A stretch of DNA of 64,000 nt from Lentzea pudingi (GCF_014646255.1 NZ_BMNC01000003.1:310001-374000), one strand, 5' to 3'. Positions 17,439 to 26,560 are shown, numbered from the stretch's first letter. Numbers and translations are program-made. Notes: generated by a model not told the origin, from the letters alone.

Positions 17439-18272
17439 GTGCACTCCCACCTCGTCCTCGGCGGCGACCTCCCCGTCCACCGCCTGGGTTTCGGCGCCAT
17501 GCGGATGCCCGCCGACGACCCCGCCGCGGCGCACGCGCTGGCCCGTCGCGCGGTCGAGCTCGGCGTCACCTTCCTCGACACCGCCGACTCCTACGACCTC
17601 GGCCGCAACGAGGAGCTGCTGGCCGAGGCCCTCCACCCGTACCCCGACGGGGTCGTGGTGGCCACCAAGGCGGGCCAGTGCCACCCCGGCGACGAGTGGA
17701 TCCCGCTCGGCCGGCCGGAGTACCTGCGCCAGCAGGCCGAGCTCAGCCTGCGGCGGCTGCGGGTCGAGCGCATCGACCTGTTCCAGCTGCACCGGGTCGA
17801 CCCCGCGGTCCCGCTGGCGGACCAGATCGGCGCGTTGCGCCGGCTGCAGGACGAGGGGAAGGTCCGGCACGTCGGACTGTCCGAGGTCTCCGTCGCCCAG
17901 ATCGTCGAAGCCGGGCGGATCACCCCGGTCGTGAGCGTGCAGAACCGGTACAACCTCGCCGACCGGCGCTCGGAGGACGTGCTGGAGCACTGCGAGCGGC
18001 ACGGCATCGCCTTCCTGCCCTGGCTGCCGATCGCGCCGAGCGTGCGGCCGGACTCGCCGGTGGGCGAGGTGGCCCGCCGGCTCGGCGTCACCTCGGCGCA
18101 GGTCGCGCTGGCGTGGTTGCTGCGCCGGTCGGAGGTCGTGCTCCCGATCCCCGGCACATCCTCCCCGCGGCACCTGGAGGAGAACGTCGGCGCGATCGAC
18201 ATCGAGCTGTCCGACGAGGACTTCGCGCTCCTCGACCGGCTGTCACCCGAACTTCGTCCAGTGTCCTTCTGA
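17439..18272 (+). CDS. Aldo/keto reductase
   Basis: 277 residues of the AKR TIM-barrel family. The catalytic tetrad is visible as Asp47, Tyr52, Lys77 and His118 (FLDTADSY, ATKAG, FQLHRVD). PIPGTSSPRHLEENVGA near the C-terminus is the NADPH-binding segment. Reduces carbonyls to alcohols, substrate unknown. GTG 17439 is preceded by AAGGAG. Divergent from a LysR gene; its 3' end overlaps the convergent peptidase E-like gene by 30 bp. Confidence 0.88.
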   Translation: MHSHLVLGGDLPVHRLGFGAMRMPADDPAAAHALARRAVELGVTFLDTADSYDLGRNEELLAEALHPYPDGVVVATKAGQCHPGDEWIPLGRPEYLRQQAELSLRRLRVERIDLFQLHRVDPAVPLADQIGALRRLQDEGKVRHVGLSEVSVAQIVEAGRITPVVSVQNRYNLADRRSEDVLEHCERHGIAFLPWLPIAPSVRPDSPVGEVARRLGVTSAQVALAWLLRRSEVVLPIPGTSSPRHLEENVGAIDIELSDEDFALLDRLSPELRPVSF

Positions 18273-18902
18273 GACCACCTCGATGGACCCGCCGACGACC
18301 TGGATGGCCGTCTGCTCGTCGATCGCGTACGCGGGGCCACCGATCTCGGCGGCCCACTTCTCCGCGTCGGCCAAGGTGTTCGTGGGGAAGAAGTCGAGGT
18401 GCGGGAAGATCGAGAAGTCGACTACGCCGAGGGTGCGGTCGTCCGGCGCGGCCGGCCACTCGACGAAGTACGAACCGATCCGGGGCGTCAGCACCATGCT
18501 CCCGGCGCTCACCCCCACCCACACCTTGCCGGGCAGGGAGGGCAGCAGGTCGGCCAGCCCGGACTCCCGCATCCAGTGGCTCAGGTAAGTAGCGTCCCCG
18601 CCGTCCACCAGGAGCACGTCCGCCTCCTGCACCCAGGGAACCCACCGTTGCGCGCCGATGCTCGGCAGGGCGGTGAGTTCGAGCATCCCGAGGGAGGCCC
18701 AGCCCAGGCCGGTGAACTGCCGCCACCGGCCCTCGCCGGTGGCGAGTCCTCGCACCGACGCCGGGGCGCTAGGCGAACTGCCCCACAGAGCGGTCGGGAC
18801 GCAGAGGGCGTGGCACTCGGAGATCGGTTTGCCGAGAAGCCGCACGAGCGCCGAGTGGATGCTCGGGTTCGTGACGCCACCTGAGGTGAGCAAGAGCTTC
18901 AA
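18243..18902 (-). CDS. Peptidase E-like (S51) / class I amidotransferase-like protein
   Basis: 219 residues: KLLLTSGGVTNPSI at the start, VDGGDATYLSHWM near 100 and the nucleophile elbow GVSAGSMVL with Ser132, all matching the S51 dipeptidase E fold. True peptidase E cleaves N-terminal Asp dipeptides. The start is TTG 18902, chosen because AGGAGG lies six bases upstream and the family begins at this residue; upstream ATG/GTG alternatives lack a ribosome site and family similarity. Cytoplasmic, single gene. Confidence 0.78.
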   Translation of the reverse strand: MKLLLTSGGVTNPSIHSALVRLLGKPISECHALCVPTALWGSSPSAPASVRGLATGEGRWRQFTGLGWASLGMLELTALPSIGAQRWVPWVQEADVLLVDGGDATYLSHWMRESGLADLLPSLPGKVWVGVSAGSMVLTPRIGSYFVEWPAAPDDRTLGVVDFSIFPHLDFFPTNTLADAEKWAAEIGGPAYAIDEQTAIQVVGGSIEVVSEGHWTKFG

Positions 18903-18971
18903 GGGTGCCTCCTGGATCGCGGAACGTGGTCGTGCCTTCAGACCAGGGACCCGGCCGGAACTCATCGCGGC

Positions 18972-20942
18972 TCAGCCGGGCACTTCGTCCAGGTACGCCT
19001 TCGCCTGCAACGTGAACAGCTCGGCGTACCCGGCCTTGGCCGCCATCAGCTCCTCGTGCGTCCCGTACTCGGCGACCTTCCCGTGCTCCAGCAGCAAGAT
19101 CCGCTCCGCCTGCCGCACGGTTGAGAACCGGTGCGAGATGTACAGCGTCGTCCGGCCCTCCGACAGCTCCCGCAGGCGTGAGAACAGGTCGTGCTCGGCC
19201 TGTGCGTCGAGCGCCGACGTCGGCTCGTCGAGCACCAGGATCGGTGCCTCCCGCTGGAACGCCCTGGCCAGCGCGATCTTCTGCCACTCACCGCCGGACA
19301 GGCTGACGCCCTGGTCGAACCAGCGGCCGAGCGGGCTGTCGTACCCGCGGGGGAGCCGCTCGATCCGCTCGTCCGCGCCGGCGCGGCGGGCCGAGTTCTC
19401 GATGTGCGGCCGGTCCTCCAGTCGCGCCAGGTCGCCGAGTCCGATGTTCTCCGCGGCGGTGCCCTGGTACGTCACGTAGTCCTGGAACATCGCGCTCATC
19501 CGCTTGCGCAGCTCGTCGGGGTCGTACTCGCGGATGTCGACGCCGTCGAGCAGGATGGCGCCACCGGTCGGGTCGTAGAGGCGGCACAGCAGCTTGAACA
19601 ACGTCGACTTGCCCGCGCCGTTGCGTCCCACCACCGCCACCGTCTCGCCGGGGCGGATCTCGAAGGTGACGTGGTCCAGCGCGGGCTCCTGCGCGCCGGG
19701 GTAGCTGAAGGTCACCGCGTCGAACCTGATGTGACCCTCCACCGTGGACGGCATCGGCCGGGGAGAGGCCGGCTTGGTGATCTCCGGCTCGGTGTCCAGG
19801 AACTTGTACAGCGTGTCGAGGTACAGGTTGTTCTCGTACATCCCCGACAGCGCGGTGAAGAGCCCCGACACCGACGTCTGCACGGACGCCGCCGCGGCCG
19901 TGTACAGCGCCAGGTCTCCGAGCGTGAGCCGCCCGCCGACCGCCTCCAGCGCGATGTACAGCGTGATCGCCGAGCCCGCGAGCGTGCTGAGCAGCCCCCA
20001 CGACGTCGAGCTGATGTTGCGGTTGATCGTCAGCTTCCGCTGCCGCTCGTAGGAGACGCTGCCGAGCCGGCGGAACCGGTCGACGAAGTACGGGCCGAGC
20101 CCGAACAGCTTCGTCTCCTTGGCGTAGGTGTCCGTCGTGACCAACGACGACAGGTAGTCCATCCGGCGCTTGATCGGCGACATCACGAAGGTCAGCCAGA
20201 ACGCGCGCGAGCCGTACTTCGACTGCGAGATGAACGCCGGGATCGGCGCCAGCAGCGCGACCAGGGCCAGCAGCGGGCTGATCGAGACGAGCAGCGCGAT
20301 CATGCTGCCGAACGTGATGAGCGTCCGCAGCAGCCCGAGCGCCGAGTTCATCATCGACAACGGCCGCGTCGGCGCTTCCTGCGCTGCCTGGCGCAGCATG
20401 TCGTAGGACGCCGAGCCCTCGAAGTACGCGAGGTGCAGTTCGCTGGCGTGCGCCATCACCCGGTGGCGGATGGTCAGCGTCATGCGTTCCTGCAGCAGCG
20501 ACTGCGCGATGGACGTCAGCGCACTGCTGACCGCCGTCGCGCCGAGCACGCCGAACTGCAACAACGCGATCTTCACGATGTCGTCCGTGGTGCCGGTGTG
20601 CTGGATCGCCGCGACGACGGAGTCCAGCAACAGCTTCGCGATGTAGGCGGTCGCGGTCGGCAGGAGTCCGGACAGGAGCGTGATCAAGGTCAGCAGGACG
20701 GTCAGCACCGGGCTGGCCTGCCACGTGAGCCGCGCGACCTTCGGCAAGCCGCGGACGGTGCCCGCGACGGACGTCCTCGCGCGCTTCAGCCGGGAGCGCA
20801 GGTCCTTCGGTTCGTCGTCCGGCGCCGGTTCGGGGATGTCGACCGGCCCGGTGAGCCCGCTGTCCGGCACCGTCGTGGGGCGCCGCCGCCGTCCACGCCG
20901 GCCCAGCGCGAACTCCAGGCCGCCACCTCCGCCCGGCATCAT
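18972..20942 (-). CDS. ABC transporter, fused permease and ATPase (exporter type)
   Basis: A 656-residue half-transporter. A polar N-terminal extension of about 75 residues precedes a six-helix exporter membrane domain (about 75-370) and an ATPase domain with Walker A GRNGAGKST (near 440), signature LSGGEWQ (near 550), Walker B LVLDEPTSALD (near 570) and a switch histidine in ISHRFST. Probably a homodimeric exporter for a lipid, drug or peptide. The start ATG-ATG overlaps the TetR stop, so it is co-transcribed with, and presumably controlled by, that repressor. Confidence 0.87.
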   Translation of the reverse strand: MMPGGGGGLEFALGRRGRRRRPTTVPDSGLTGPVDIPEPAPDDEPKDLRSRLKRARTSVAGTVRGLPKVARLTWQASPVLTVLLTLITLLSGLLPTATAYIAKLLLDSVVAAIQHTGTTDDIVKIALLQFGVLGATAVSSALTSIAQSLLQERMTLTIRHRVMAHASELHLAYFEGSASYDMLRQAAQEAPTRPLSMMNSALGLLRTLITFGSMIALLVSISPLLALVALLAPIPAFISQSKYGSRAFWLTFVMSPIKRRMDYLSSLVTTDTYAKETKLFGLGPYFVDRFRRLGSVSYERQRKLTINRNISSTSWGLLSTLAGSAITLYIALEAVGGRLTLGDLALYTAAAASVQTSVSGLFTALSGMYENNLYLDTLYKFLDTEPEITKPASPRPMPSTVEGHIRFDAVTFSYPGAQEPALDHVTFEIRPGETVAVVGRNGAGKSTLFKLLCRLYDPTGGAILLDGVDIREYDPDELRKRMSAMFQDYVTYQGTAAENIGLGDLARLEDRPHIENSARRAGADERIERLPRGYDSPLGRWFDQGVSLSGGEWQKIALARAFQREAPILVLDEPTSALDAQAEHDLFSRLRELSEGRTTLYISHRFSTVRQAERILLLEHGKVAEYGTHEELMAAKAGYAELFTLQAKAYLDEVPG

Positions 20943-21547
20943 CCAGCCTCCACGGCGCCGTGCAGGAAGAAGTCGACCACCTGGCGCGTGGTGGGCGCGT
21001 CGACGTCCGAGGCCAGTCGCCGGCCGCCGAACAGCAGGGTCAGGAAGAGGGACGCGAGCTGCTCGGGCGGCAGCCGCAGCCGGTCCTCCCCGGGCGTGAA
21101 CAGCTCGACCATCGCCCCGCGGATGGCGGCCATCGACTCACGGCGCCCGCCCCTGCCGCGCTGTCCGGGCTCGCGGTGCTTGACCCGGCCGGACGCGTGC
21201 AGGGCGCCCATCAGCGCGCCCATCCGCTCGAGGTGCGCGCCGAGTGCTTCGGCGGCCTCGACGAGCCGATCCTCCAGGGGCTGGTCGACGGGGATCTCGG
21301 CGATCGCGTCGAGCACGTGGTCGGGCCGCAGCGCCTCGGCGGTGCAGGCGTCGAACAGCTCGTCCTTGTCCTTGAACGCACGGAAGATGGTGCCTTCGCC
21401 GATGCCGGCGGCGCGGGCGATCTGGCTGCTCGTCACGTTCGCGCCGTGCTCGATCAGGAGCGGCAGCACGGCGTGCACGATCATCGCGCGCCGGTCCTCG
21501 GCGCTCATGCTCGGCGCTCGTCGCCGGGCTTCGGATGCTGGTGTCAT
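20939..21547 (-). CDS. TetR family transcriptional regulator
   Basis: 202 residues: helix-turn-helix VTSSQIARAAGIGEGTIFRAF (residues about 38-58) with a helical C-terminal domain. ATG 21547 follows GGAGG very closely. A 20-bp perfect palindrome lies 13 bp upstream, which strongly suggests autoregulation of this TetR-ABC exporter operon. The inducer is presumably the exported compound. Confidence 0.87.
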   Translation of the reverse strand: MTPASEARRRAPSMSAEDRRAMIVHAVLPLLIEHGANVTSSQIARAAGIGEGTIFRAFKDKDELFDACTAEALRPDHVLDAIAEIPVDQPLEDRLVEAAEALGAHLERMGALMGALHASGRVKHREPGQRGRGGRRESMAAIRGAMVELFTPGEDRLRLPPEQLASLFLTLLFGGRRLASDVDAPTTRQVVDFFLHGAVEAG

Positions 21548-21559
21548 GCCTCCAGTGTG

Positions 21560-21579
21560 CGGAGTGAGCGCTCACTCCG
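21560..21579. promoter_or_regulatory. TetR operator (20-bp perfect palindrome)
   Basis: CGGAGTGAGCGCTCACTCCG reads identically on both strands and sits just upstream of the TetR-ABC operon start at 21547. A GAGTGAGC half site of this type is common for TetR repressors. Confidence 0.75.
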
Positions 21580-21705
21580 TCAAATGGGTTCGGTGTCGTG
21601 TGCCCCACGAGCGAGTCCTTCACGGCTCGTGACGTCGATGGTCCGATCGGCGGCACGCACTCCTGACCGCTGCGGCACGCGAGGAGACCGTGGGATGGTG
21701 AAGCG

Positions 21706-22707
21706 GTGGACACGACTGAATTCCTGGGGGCCGTGGCACATCCAGGCGGCTTTCTCATGCAACGACCGGAGCTGACCGTAGGCGTCGTGCGCGCGCTGTC
21801 CCGGCTCTCGGGGTTGGAGATCGAGTTGCTGGCCCGCCGCCCGCTGGACCGCCGCAGCGCGACCGAACGGCAGCAGGACATCCGTGCAGGGCTCGCGGGC
21901 CCGCCGGTCGCGCCCCGCAGGTTGCTGCCGGCGTGGGACGAGGGCATGGACCTGCGCGTCGGCTGGCTCGATGACGACGGCCGGGCGCACTGGGAGTTCG
22001 CCACCTCCTACTCGTCGAACGGCGGCGACCACTTCCTCAGCTCGTCCGGTCCCAGCTACCGCGCCGCGTTCCGGTTCCCGCCGGCGTTCGGCCGGATGTC
22101 ACTCGTGCTCGCGTGGCCGGAGATCGGGTTCCCGGAAGTGGTCCTCACCCTGCCGTTGCCCGACCGCGACACCGTCGAGCAGGCCACCACCTCGATCTGG
22201 CAGGCGCCACTGGACGTCCGGCCCCTGCCGGAAGGCCTCACCCACCGCGCCGACCCGAGCTACGACGCGGTCGACCTCGAGACGGGCACGAGCGTCGCGG
22301 CGCCACGGGTGCTGCACCGCGACGATCACGCGGCCGTCGTGCTCACGCGACTGGCCGCCACGGACTCGCTGCTGTCCATGGAACTGCTCTGCGTCGCCAA
22401 GGGCGATCCCGCCGACAGGATCAACGCCGTGGCCTTCGACCTTTCGAGACGTGCCGAACCTGTTGTGGACGACCCGGCCCAGGCGCGGGCGGCAGGTCCT
22501 GGCGCCTCAGTGGCGATCATCCGGGGACACGAGGCCGTCTGGGTCCGGTCGGGCGACCGGGGGGCCTCCGGCGGCGACCAGGCTTTCTCGTCCATCCAGG
22601 AGTTCACGTTGAAGCGCCCGGACCACGACGTGCTCGACCTCGTGATCGCCTGGCCCCTCGCCGGACTCCACGACGTGCGGGTGCAGGTTCCCCTCGGCTC
22701 GGCCTGA
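21706..22707 (+). CDS. Hypothetical protein, unrecognised
   Basis: 333 residues, soluble, no signal peptide. It appears to contain two beta-rich halves: residues about 60-155 (DLRVGWLDDDGRAHWEFATS, SYRAAFRFPPAFG, SLVLAWPEIGFPEVVLTLPL) and 210-330, ending DVLDLVIAWPLAGLHDVRVQVPL. The AWP..G motif occurs in both halves, hinting at an internal duplication. GTG 21706 is the earliest good start; a GAGGAG lies rather far upstream (21681-21686). Codon use is native. It stands between the TetR operon and another orphan protein; no function can be assigned. Confidence 0.65.
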   Translation: MDTTEFLGAVAHPGGFLMQRPELTVGVVRALSRLSGLEIELLARRPLDRRSATERQQDIRAGLAGPPVAPRRLLPAWDEGMDLRVGWLDDDGRAHWEFATSYSSNGGDHFLSSSGPSYRAAFRFPPAFGRMSLVLAWPEIGFPEVVLTLPLPDRDTVEQATTSIWQAPLDVRPLPEGLTHRADPSYDAVDLETGTSVAAPRVLHRDDHAAVVLTRLAATDSLLSMELLCVAKGDPADRINAVAFDLSRRAEPVVDDPAQARAAGPGASVAIIRGHEAVWVRSGDRGASGGDQAFSSIQEFTLKRPDHDVLDLVIAWPLAGLHDVRVQVPLGSA

Positions 22708-22716
22708 CGAGGCCGC

Positions 22717-22893
22717 TCAGCCGACCTGGTCCAGGTAGGAGATGACCGCAGAGGCGTTGGGGCCGAAGCGCTCCCACTTCTGCCGCAGCCGCAGGCGACC
22801 CTCCACTGTGTACTCTGGGTTGCCGCTGTCCGGCTGGGTGTGATCTCGTGCGAAACCTGTCCCGCGAGCGCCTCCCTGTCGTAGACTCCCCAA
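22717..22893 (-). CDS. Possible small ORF or 3' gene remnant
   Basis: A 58-codon frame from TTG 22893 to TGA 22717 ends RLRLRQKWERFGPNASAVI followed by SYLDQVG, a natural-looking C-terminus with genomic codon bias. No good ribosome site was found and a stop precedes it, so it is either a very short gene or the tail of a deleted one. It shares its gap with the promoter of the next plus-strand gene (TAGACT at 22882-22887). Confidence 0.25.
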   Translation of the reverse strand: MGSLRQGGARGTGFARDHTQPDSGNPEYTVEGRLRLRQKWERFGPNASAVISYLDQVG

Positions 22894-22918
22894 AAGATCA
22901 CCCTGGGGGGCGGTTCAC

Positions 22919-24310
22919 ATGTTCGACTCTGATTGGGGTCTCCGCGACTTCTACGCGGGCGACGAGGACCCGAACGTCACGTACACCATCATCCTCGTTG
23001 CGGGACAAGCACTTCCGCTCGCCGTCGTGCGCCTGACCGGTGGCGTCGAAGAAGCCTTCACCCACGAGCTGCGCTGGGAGCCGTCGACCCTGCTGAGCCG
23101 GGTTCCCAGCGAGCCGACGTGGACCGCGAAACCCGCGAACGTCGGCTACGCCAACGGTTTCCTCGTCGAGATGGTCCAGGTGGTCCGCGCCCGGACACAT
23201 CTCTCGGAGTTCGCGGACTACAAGTACTTCGCCTACTTCCGCCAGACGGTGGACGTCCTCGACCTCCGCAAAGCGCACGCGCTCATCCGGCGCCCCGAGT
23301 ACTACGGCGACCAGGAGTACATGGGACACAACACGTGGGAGGACACCGACCGTCCCCACGACGTCGACCGCGGCGAGGACATGCAGGGCGACTACGTCGC
23401 GATCAGCGCGCAGGAGGCGGCGGAGTTCAGGCAGCGGCTCGACGCGTGGTGGGCGAACGAGGCCCTGCGCCACTACGTGATCACGGTGAACGGCAACCCG
23501 GCCGCCGTGGCCGCGAGGTCCCGCAGCGCCAGTGCCTCGGTGCAGGAGATGGTCTTCGACGACGACAAGGGCGAGTTCGCGCCGGGCGAGCTCGTGAGCA
23601 GGGCCCAGCAGGACCCGATCGCGGCGGCCGAGGAGGTGCCGTACGACTACGCGGTCAGGGTCATGGCCGCACTCGTCTGCTTCCGCAGGGACCAGGACCG
23701 CGCCAAGCTGACCGGCGGCTACGCCACGTTCCAGCGCCAGGTCGACGTGCTCGACCTCGACTCGGCGATCGGGATCTCCCGCGAGCCGGTCCCCGAGAGC
23801 GAGGGCGTCAGCCTGCCGTTGACCGACTTCGAGGCCTACCGCCTCTTCCTGCGGCTCAGTCTGCGCCTCGCCCGCCGCGAGGCCCGGCCCGTCGACGGCC
23901 ACTACTACTTCGCCGTGCTGGACTCGCTGCGCGACGCCGCGGACGCGGGCCGGGCCGTCTCGCTGATCCGCTGCCCCGCGGACTCCGCACCGCGGTGGGA
24001 GCTGTTCCTGCGCGCCGGTGAATGGCTGCCGACCAGCGGGCCGCTGAGCCTCGTCACGAAGCCGATCGGCGCGGCCGACCTGCACGCGATCGCGGCACGG
24101 CTGTCCGGTGAGACCCGCTACTTCCAGATCGTCAACGGGGAACCGGGCTTCATGAGGTTCATCCGCTGGTCGCCGGCCGGCGAGGCGACGCGTGAGCACC
24201 CGGACGCGCCGTGGCAGCCGTGTGACGTGCTCGGCCGATGGCGGCGGGAACCGGCGTGGACGATCACGGAGCCGGGGTGGCTGCGGGCGAGGGAGACCGG
24301 CTCCGGCTGA
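22919..24310 (+). CDS. Hypothetical protein with internal repeat, unrecognised
   Basis: 463 residues, acidic, aromatic-rich, no signal or membrane segment. FRQTVDVLDL at residues 107-116 recurs as FQRQVDVLDL at 271-280, each followed by an alanine-rich turn and an arginine-proline motif, so the protein contains a duplicated unit of about 165 residues. ATG 22919 follows a GGGGGGCGG stretch; TAGACT (22882-22887) could be the -10. Orphan next to another orphan; function unknown. Confidence 0.7.
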   Translation: MFDSDWGLRDFYAGDEDPNVTYTIILVAGQALPLAVVRLTGGVEEAFTHELRWEPSTLLSRVPSEPTWTAKPANVGYANGFLVEMVQVVRARTHLSEFADYKYFAYFRQTVDVLDLRKAHALIRRPEYYGDQEYMGHNTWEDTDRPHDVDRGEDMQGDYVAISAQEAAEFRQRLDAWWANEALRHYVITVNGNPAAVAARSRSASASVQEMVFDDDKGEFAPGELVSRAQQDPIAAAEEVPYDYAVRVMAALVCFRRDQDRAKLTGGYATFQRQVDVLDLDSAIGISREPVPESEGVSLPLTDFEAYRLFLRLSLRLARREARPVDGHYYFAVLDSLRDAADAGRAVSLIRCPADSAPRWELFLRAGEWLPTSGPLSLVTKPIGAADLHAIAARLSGETRYFQIVNGEPGFMRFIRWSPAGEATREHPDAPWQPCDVLGRWRREPAWTITEPGWLRARETGSG

Positions 24311-24381
24311 GCCGAGCTGCTCGGTACCCGAACGGCGGCTGTACGGTGACTGGTTTTCGGCAGATAGTGCACATTTTGTTG

Positions 24382-24393
24382 GGCTGTACAGCC
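24382..24393. promoter_or_regulatory. Palindrome upstream of the GGDEF-EAL gene
   Basis: GGCTGTACAGCC is a 12-bp perfect palindrome; its half GGCTGTAC also occurs at 24338-24345. Located in the gap between 24310 and the membrane-domain start near 24426, so it may bind a regulator. Confidence 0.35.
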
Positions 24394-24425
24394 GAGCTAC
24401 GTCGAATCCATGGGGGCATCGGGCC

Positions 24426-24985
24426 GTGGCAGGTTCGCACCGTTCCAGTGCGACGGCAACGGGGCTGGTCGACGGGTCGGTGAGCCGCGCGACCCGTGCT
24501 TCGGTGCGCACGGTTCGATCGCTCACCAACGTGTTCGCCTGGCTCGGTGCCGCCGCACTGGCCGGCAACCTCGTCTTCGCCGGTGACGGGATCGTCCGCT
24601 TCCCGCTGGCCGCGGTGGTCGTGCTCGTGGTGGGGACGTGGTTGTGGTGGCCGCGTCACGACGGCTGGGCGGTCGCGGTCGCCGAAGGCGTGGTCACGGC
24701 GGGCGCGGTGGTGGTCCTCCCGAACGCCCAGCCGGTGCTCGCGTTCCTGTTCGGCACGACGACGCGGCGCGCGTTGCACGGCGGTCCGGGGCGGTATCCG
24801 GTGAGGTCGCTCGTCAGCCTGGGCGGTTACGTGGGAGGGCTGTGCGTGTCGTTGTCGCGGCTCGACCGGGTCGATCCGGGCGTGGTGATGGCCGGGGTGA
24901 TGCCGTTGCTGGGCCTGGTGATCGGGACGTTCGCGCTGCACGAGACGGTGCGTGCGGTCCGCGCGCAGCAGCCGCCCGCAGGACG
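24426..24985 (+). pseudogene. Membrane N-terminal part of the GGDEF-EAL protein, out of frame with the catalytic part
   Basis: This frame (GTG 24426 or GTG 24480) encodes a run of about five hydrophobic helices (NVFAWLGAAALAGNLVFAG, FPLAAVVVLVVGTWLWWP, SLVSLGGYVGGLCVSLS, VVMAGVMPLLGLVIGTFAL) and then HETVRAVRAQQPPAGR. At about 24980-24986 the homologous continuation moves into the frame one base back, where it reads RTVGAVLQASPVGLAVLDERG. In its own frame translation continues as cysteine/arginine-rich nonsense. A single missing base explains this. It is either a real disruption, a sequencing error, or less likely a -1 frameshift site. Confidence 0.65.
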
Positions 24986-26560
24986 GTGGGGGCGGTGCTG
25001 CAGGCGAGTCCGGTCGGGCTGGCCGTCCTCGACGAGCGGGGAACTCCGCTGCTGCACAACCTCCGTGCCCGGGAGATGTTCGGCTGGGACGACGACGTCG
25101 AGGCGAGCACGGTGCTGTGCCCGCACGGCGTCGGCATCATCCAGTGCCGCGAGGGGTGCGCGGGGCGCGCGGTCGAGGTGGAGCCGCGCGACGGGGTGGT
25201 GCTGTCCGTGCACACCGGTCCGGTCGAACAGGACGCCGGGCCTGATCACGTGGTGGTCGCCGCCGTGGACGTGAGCGGGCGCCGGGAGTGGGAGGAGGCG
25301 TTGCGCGACCGGGCGGAGCGCGACGCGTTGACCGGCCTGGCCAGCCGGGCGCACTTCCTGCACCTCGTGCGGGACGCGATGGCCCTCGAACCCGTCGTCG
25401 GGCTGCTGGTCGTGGACCTGGACAGGTTCAAGGACGTCAACGACGCCGACGGCCACGAGGTGGGCGACCGGTACATCGAGGCCGCGGCCGGCCGCGTGAG
25501 ATCCGCACTACCGCCCAAGGCCGTCGCGGGACGGCTCGGTGGTGACGAGTTCGCGGTGCTCGCGCCCGGCTTCGACGTCCGGGACACCGTGCGGCTCGCG
25601 AAGTCCGTGCTGTCGAGCCTGAACGGTGCCGCGCAGCCGTTCGCGGCGAGCGTCGGTGCCGCGGTCTCGCAGACCGGCGCGGGCGTGGCCGACCTGCTCA
25701 GGGACGCGGACACCGCGATGTACGTCGCGAAGCGGGACGGCGGGAACCGGGTGCGGATGTTCCGCCAGGAGATGGGGGAGCAGGCGCTCGCCCGGCAACG
25801 CGACAGGACGGACCTGCGCGCCGCGATCGAGGGTGGCGAGCTGGTCGTCCACTACCAGCCGATCGTCGACCTGGCGACGAGCGCGGTGGCCGGCGCCGAG
25901 GCACTGGTCCGCTGGCAGCGTCCCGGTGTGGGGCTGCTCGGTCCCGACGCGTTCATCGGCCTGGCCGAGGAGACCGGCCTCATCGTGCCGCTCGGAGAGA
26001 AGGTGCTCCAGGCCGCGAGCGAGCAGGCCGTGCGCTGGCACGCGGAGGGCCGGTGCCTGGGGGTGACGGTGAACGTCTCCACGCGCGAACTGGCGACCCC
26101 CGGCTTCCTGCCGCGGCTGGAACGGGTGATCACCACCGCGGGGCTGGCGCCGAGCCGGTTGACCATCGAGGTGACCGAGAGCGTGTGGGCGGACGAGCCG
26201 GCGATGCGGACCCTGGTGTCCGTGCGGGACGCGGGGATCCGCGTGGCGCTGGACGACTTCGGCACCGGCTACTCGTCGCTGAGCTACCTGCAGCGCTACC
26301 CGTTCGACGTCGTGAAGATCGACCGCTCGTTCACCGGCGCCCTCGGCCGCAACGGGCGCACCGAGGGCGTGATCCGGTGCATCATCGCGCTGGCAGACGT
26401 GCTGGGCGCGAAGACCGTCGCCGAGGGGATCGAGACACCGGAGCAGGCCGACTGGCTCCGCGACGCCGGCTGTTCCTACGCGCAGGGCTACCTCTTCGGC
26501 AGGCCGGCGGACGCGGCGAGCTGGCACGCGCACTCGTCGGCGGCGTCCCCGGGCTGGTGA
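24986..26560 (+). CDS. Cyclic-di-GMP signalling protein, PAS-like/GGDEF/EAL catalytic portion
   Basis: From GTG 24986 the frame encodes about 524 residues: a PAS-like segment (ASPVGLAVLDERGTPLLHN), a diguanylate cyclase domain with intact RLGGDEFAVL, and a phosphodiesterase domain with EAL as GAEALVRW, DDFGTGYSSLSYL and KTVAEGIET. Both catalytic motifs look intact, so the protein could make or degrade cyclic-di-GMP. It was almost certainly once continuous with the membrane segment at 24426-24985, now one base out of frame; open frame extends further upstream to 24638 but that part is not natural sequence. Whether a soluble catalytic fragment is still expressed is unknown. Confidence 0.75.
   Translation: MGAVLQASPVGLAVLDERGTPLLHNLRAREMFGWDDDVEASTVLCPHGVGIIQCREGCAGRAVEVEPRDGVVLSVHTGPVEQDAGPDHVVVAAVDVSGRREWEEALRDRAERDALTGLASRAHFLHLVRDAMALEPVVGLLVVDLDRFKDVNDADGHEVGDRYIEAAAGRVRSALPPKAVAGRLGGDEFAVLAPGFDVRDTVRLAKSVLSSLNGAAQPFAASVGAAVSQTGAGVADLLRDADTAMYVAKRDGGNRVRMFRQEMGEQALARQRDRTDLRAAIEGGELVVHYQPIVDLATSAVAGAEALVRWQRPGVGLLGPDAFIGLAEETGLIVPLGEKVLQAASEQAVRWHAEGRCLGVTVNVSTRELATPGFLPRLERVITTAGLAPSRLTIEVTESVWADEPAMRTLVSVRDAGIRVALDDFGTGYSSLSYLQRYPFDVVKIDRSFTGALGRNGRTEGVIRCIIALADVLGAKTVAEGIETPEQADWLRDAGCSYAQGYLFGRPADAASWHAHSSAASPGW

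Noticed and set aside
24986..25274. Cys/Arg-rich continuation of the membrane frame beyond the frameshift
   Set aside because: It is antisense-like nonsense relative to the PAS-GGDEF frame, which is clearly the natural one.
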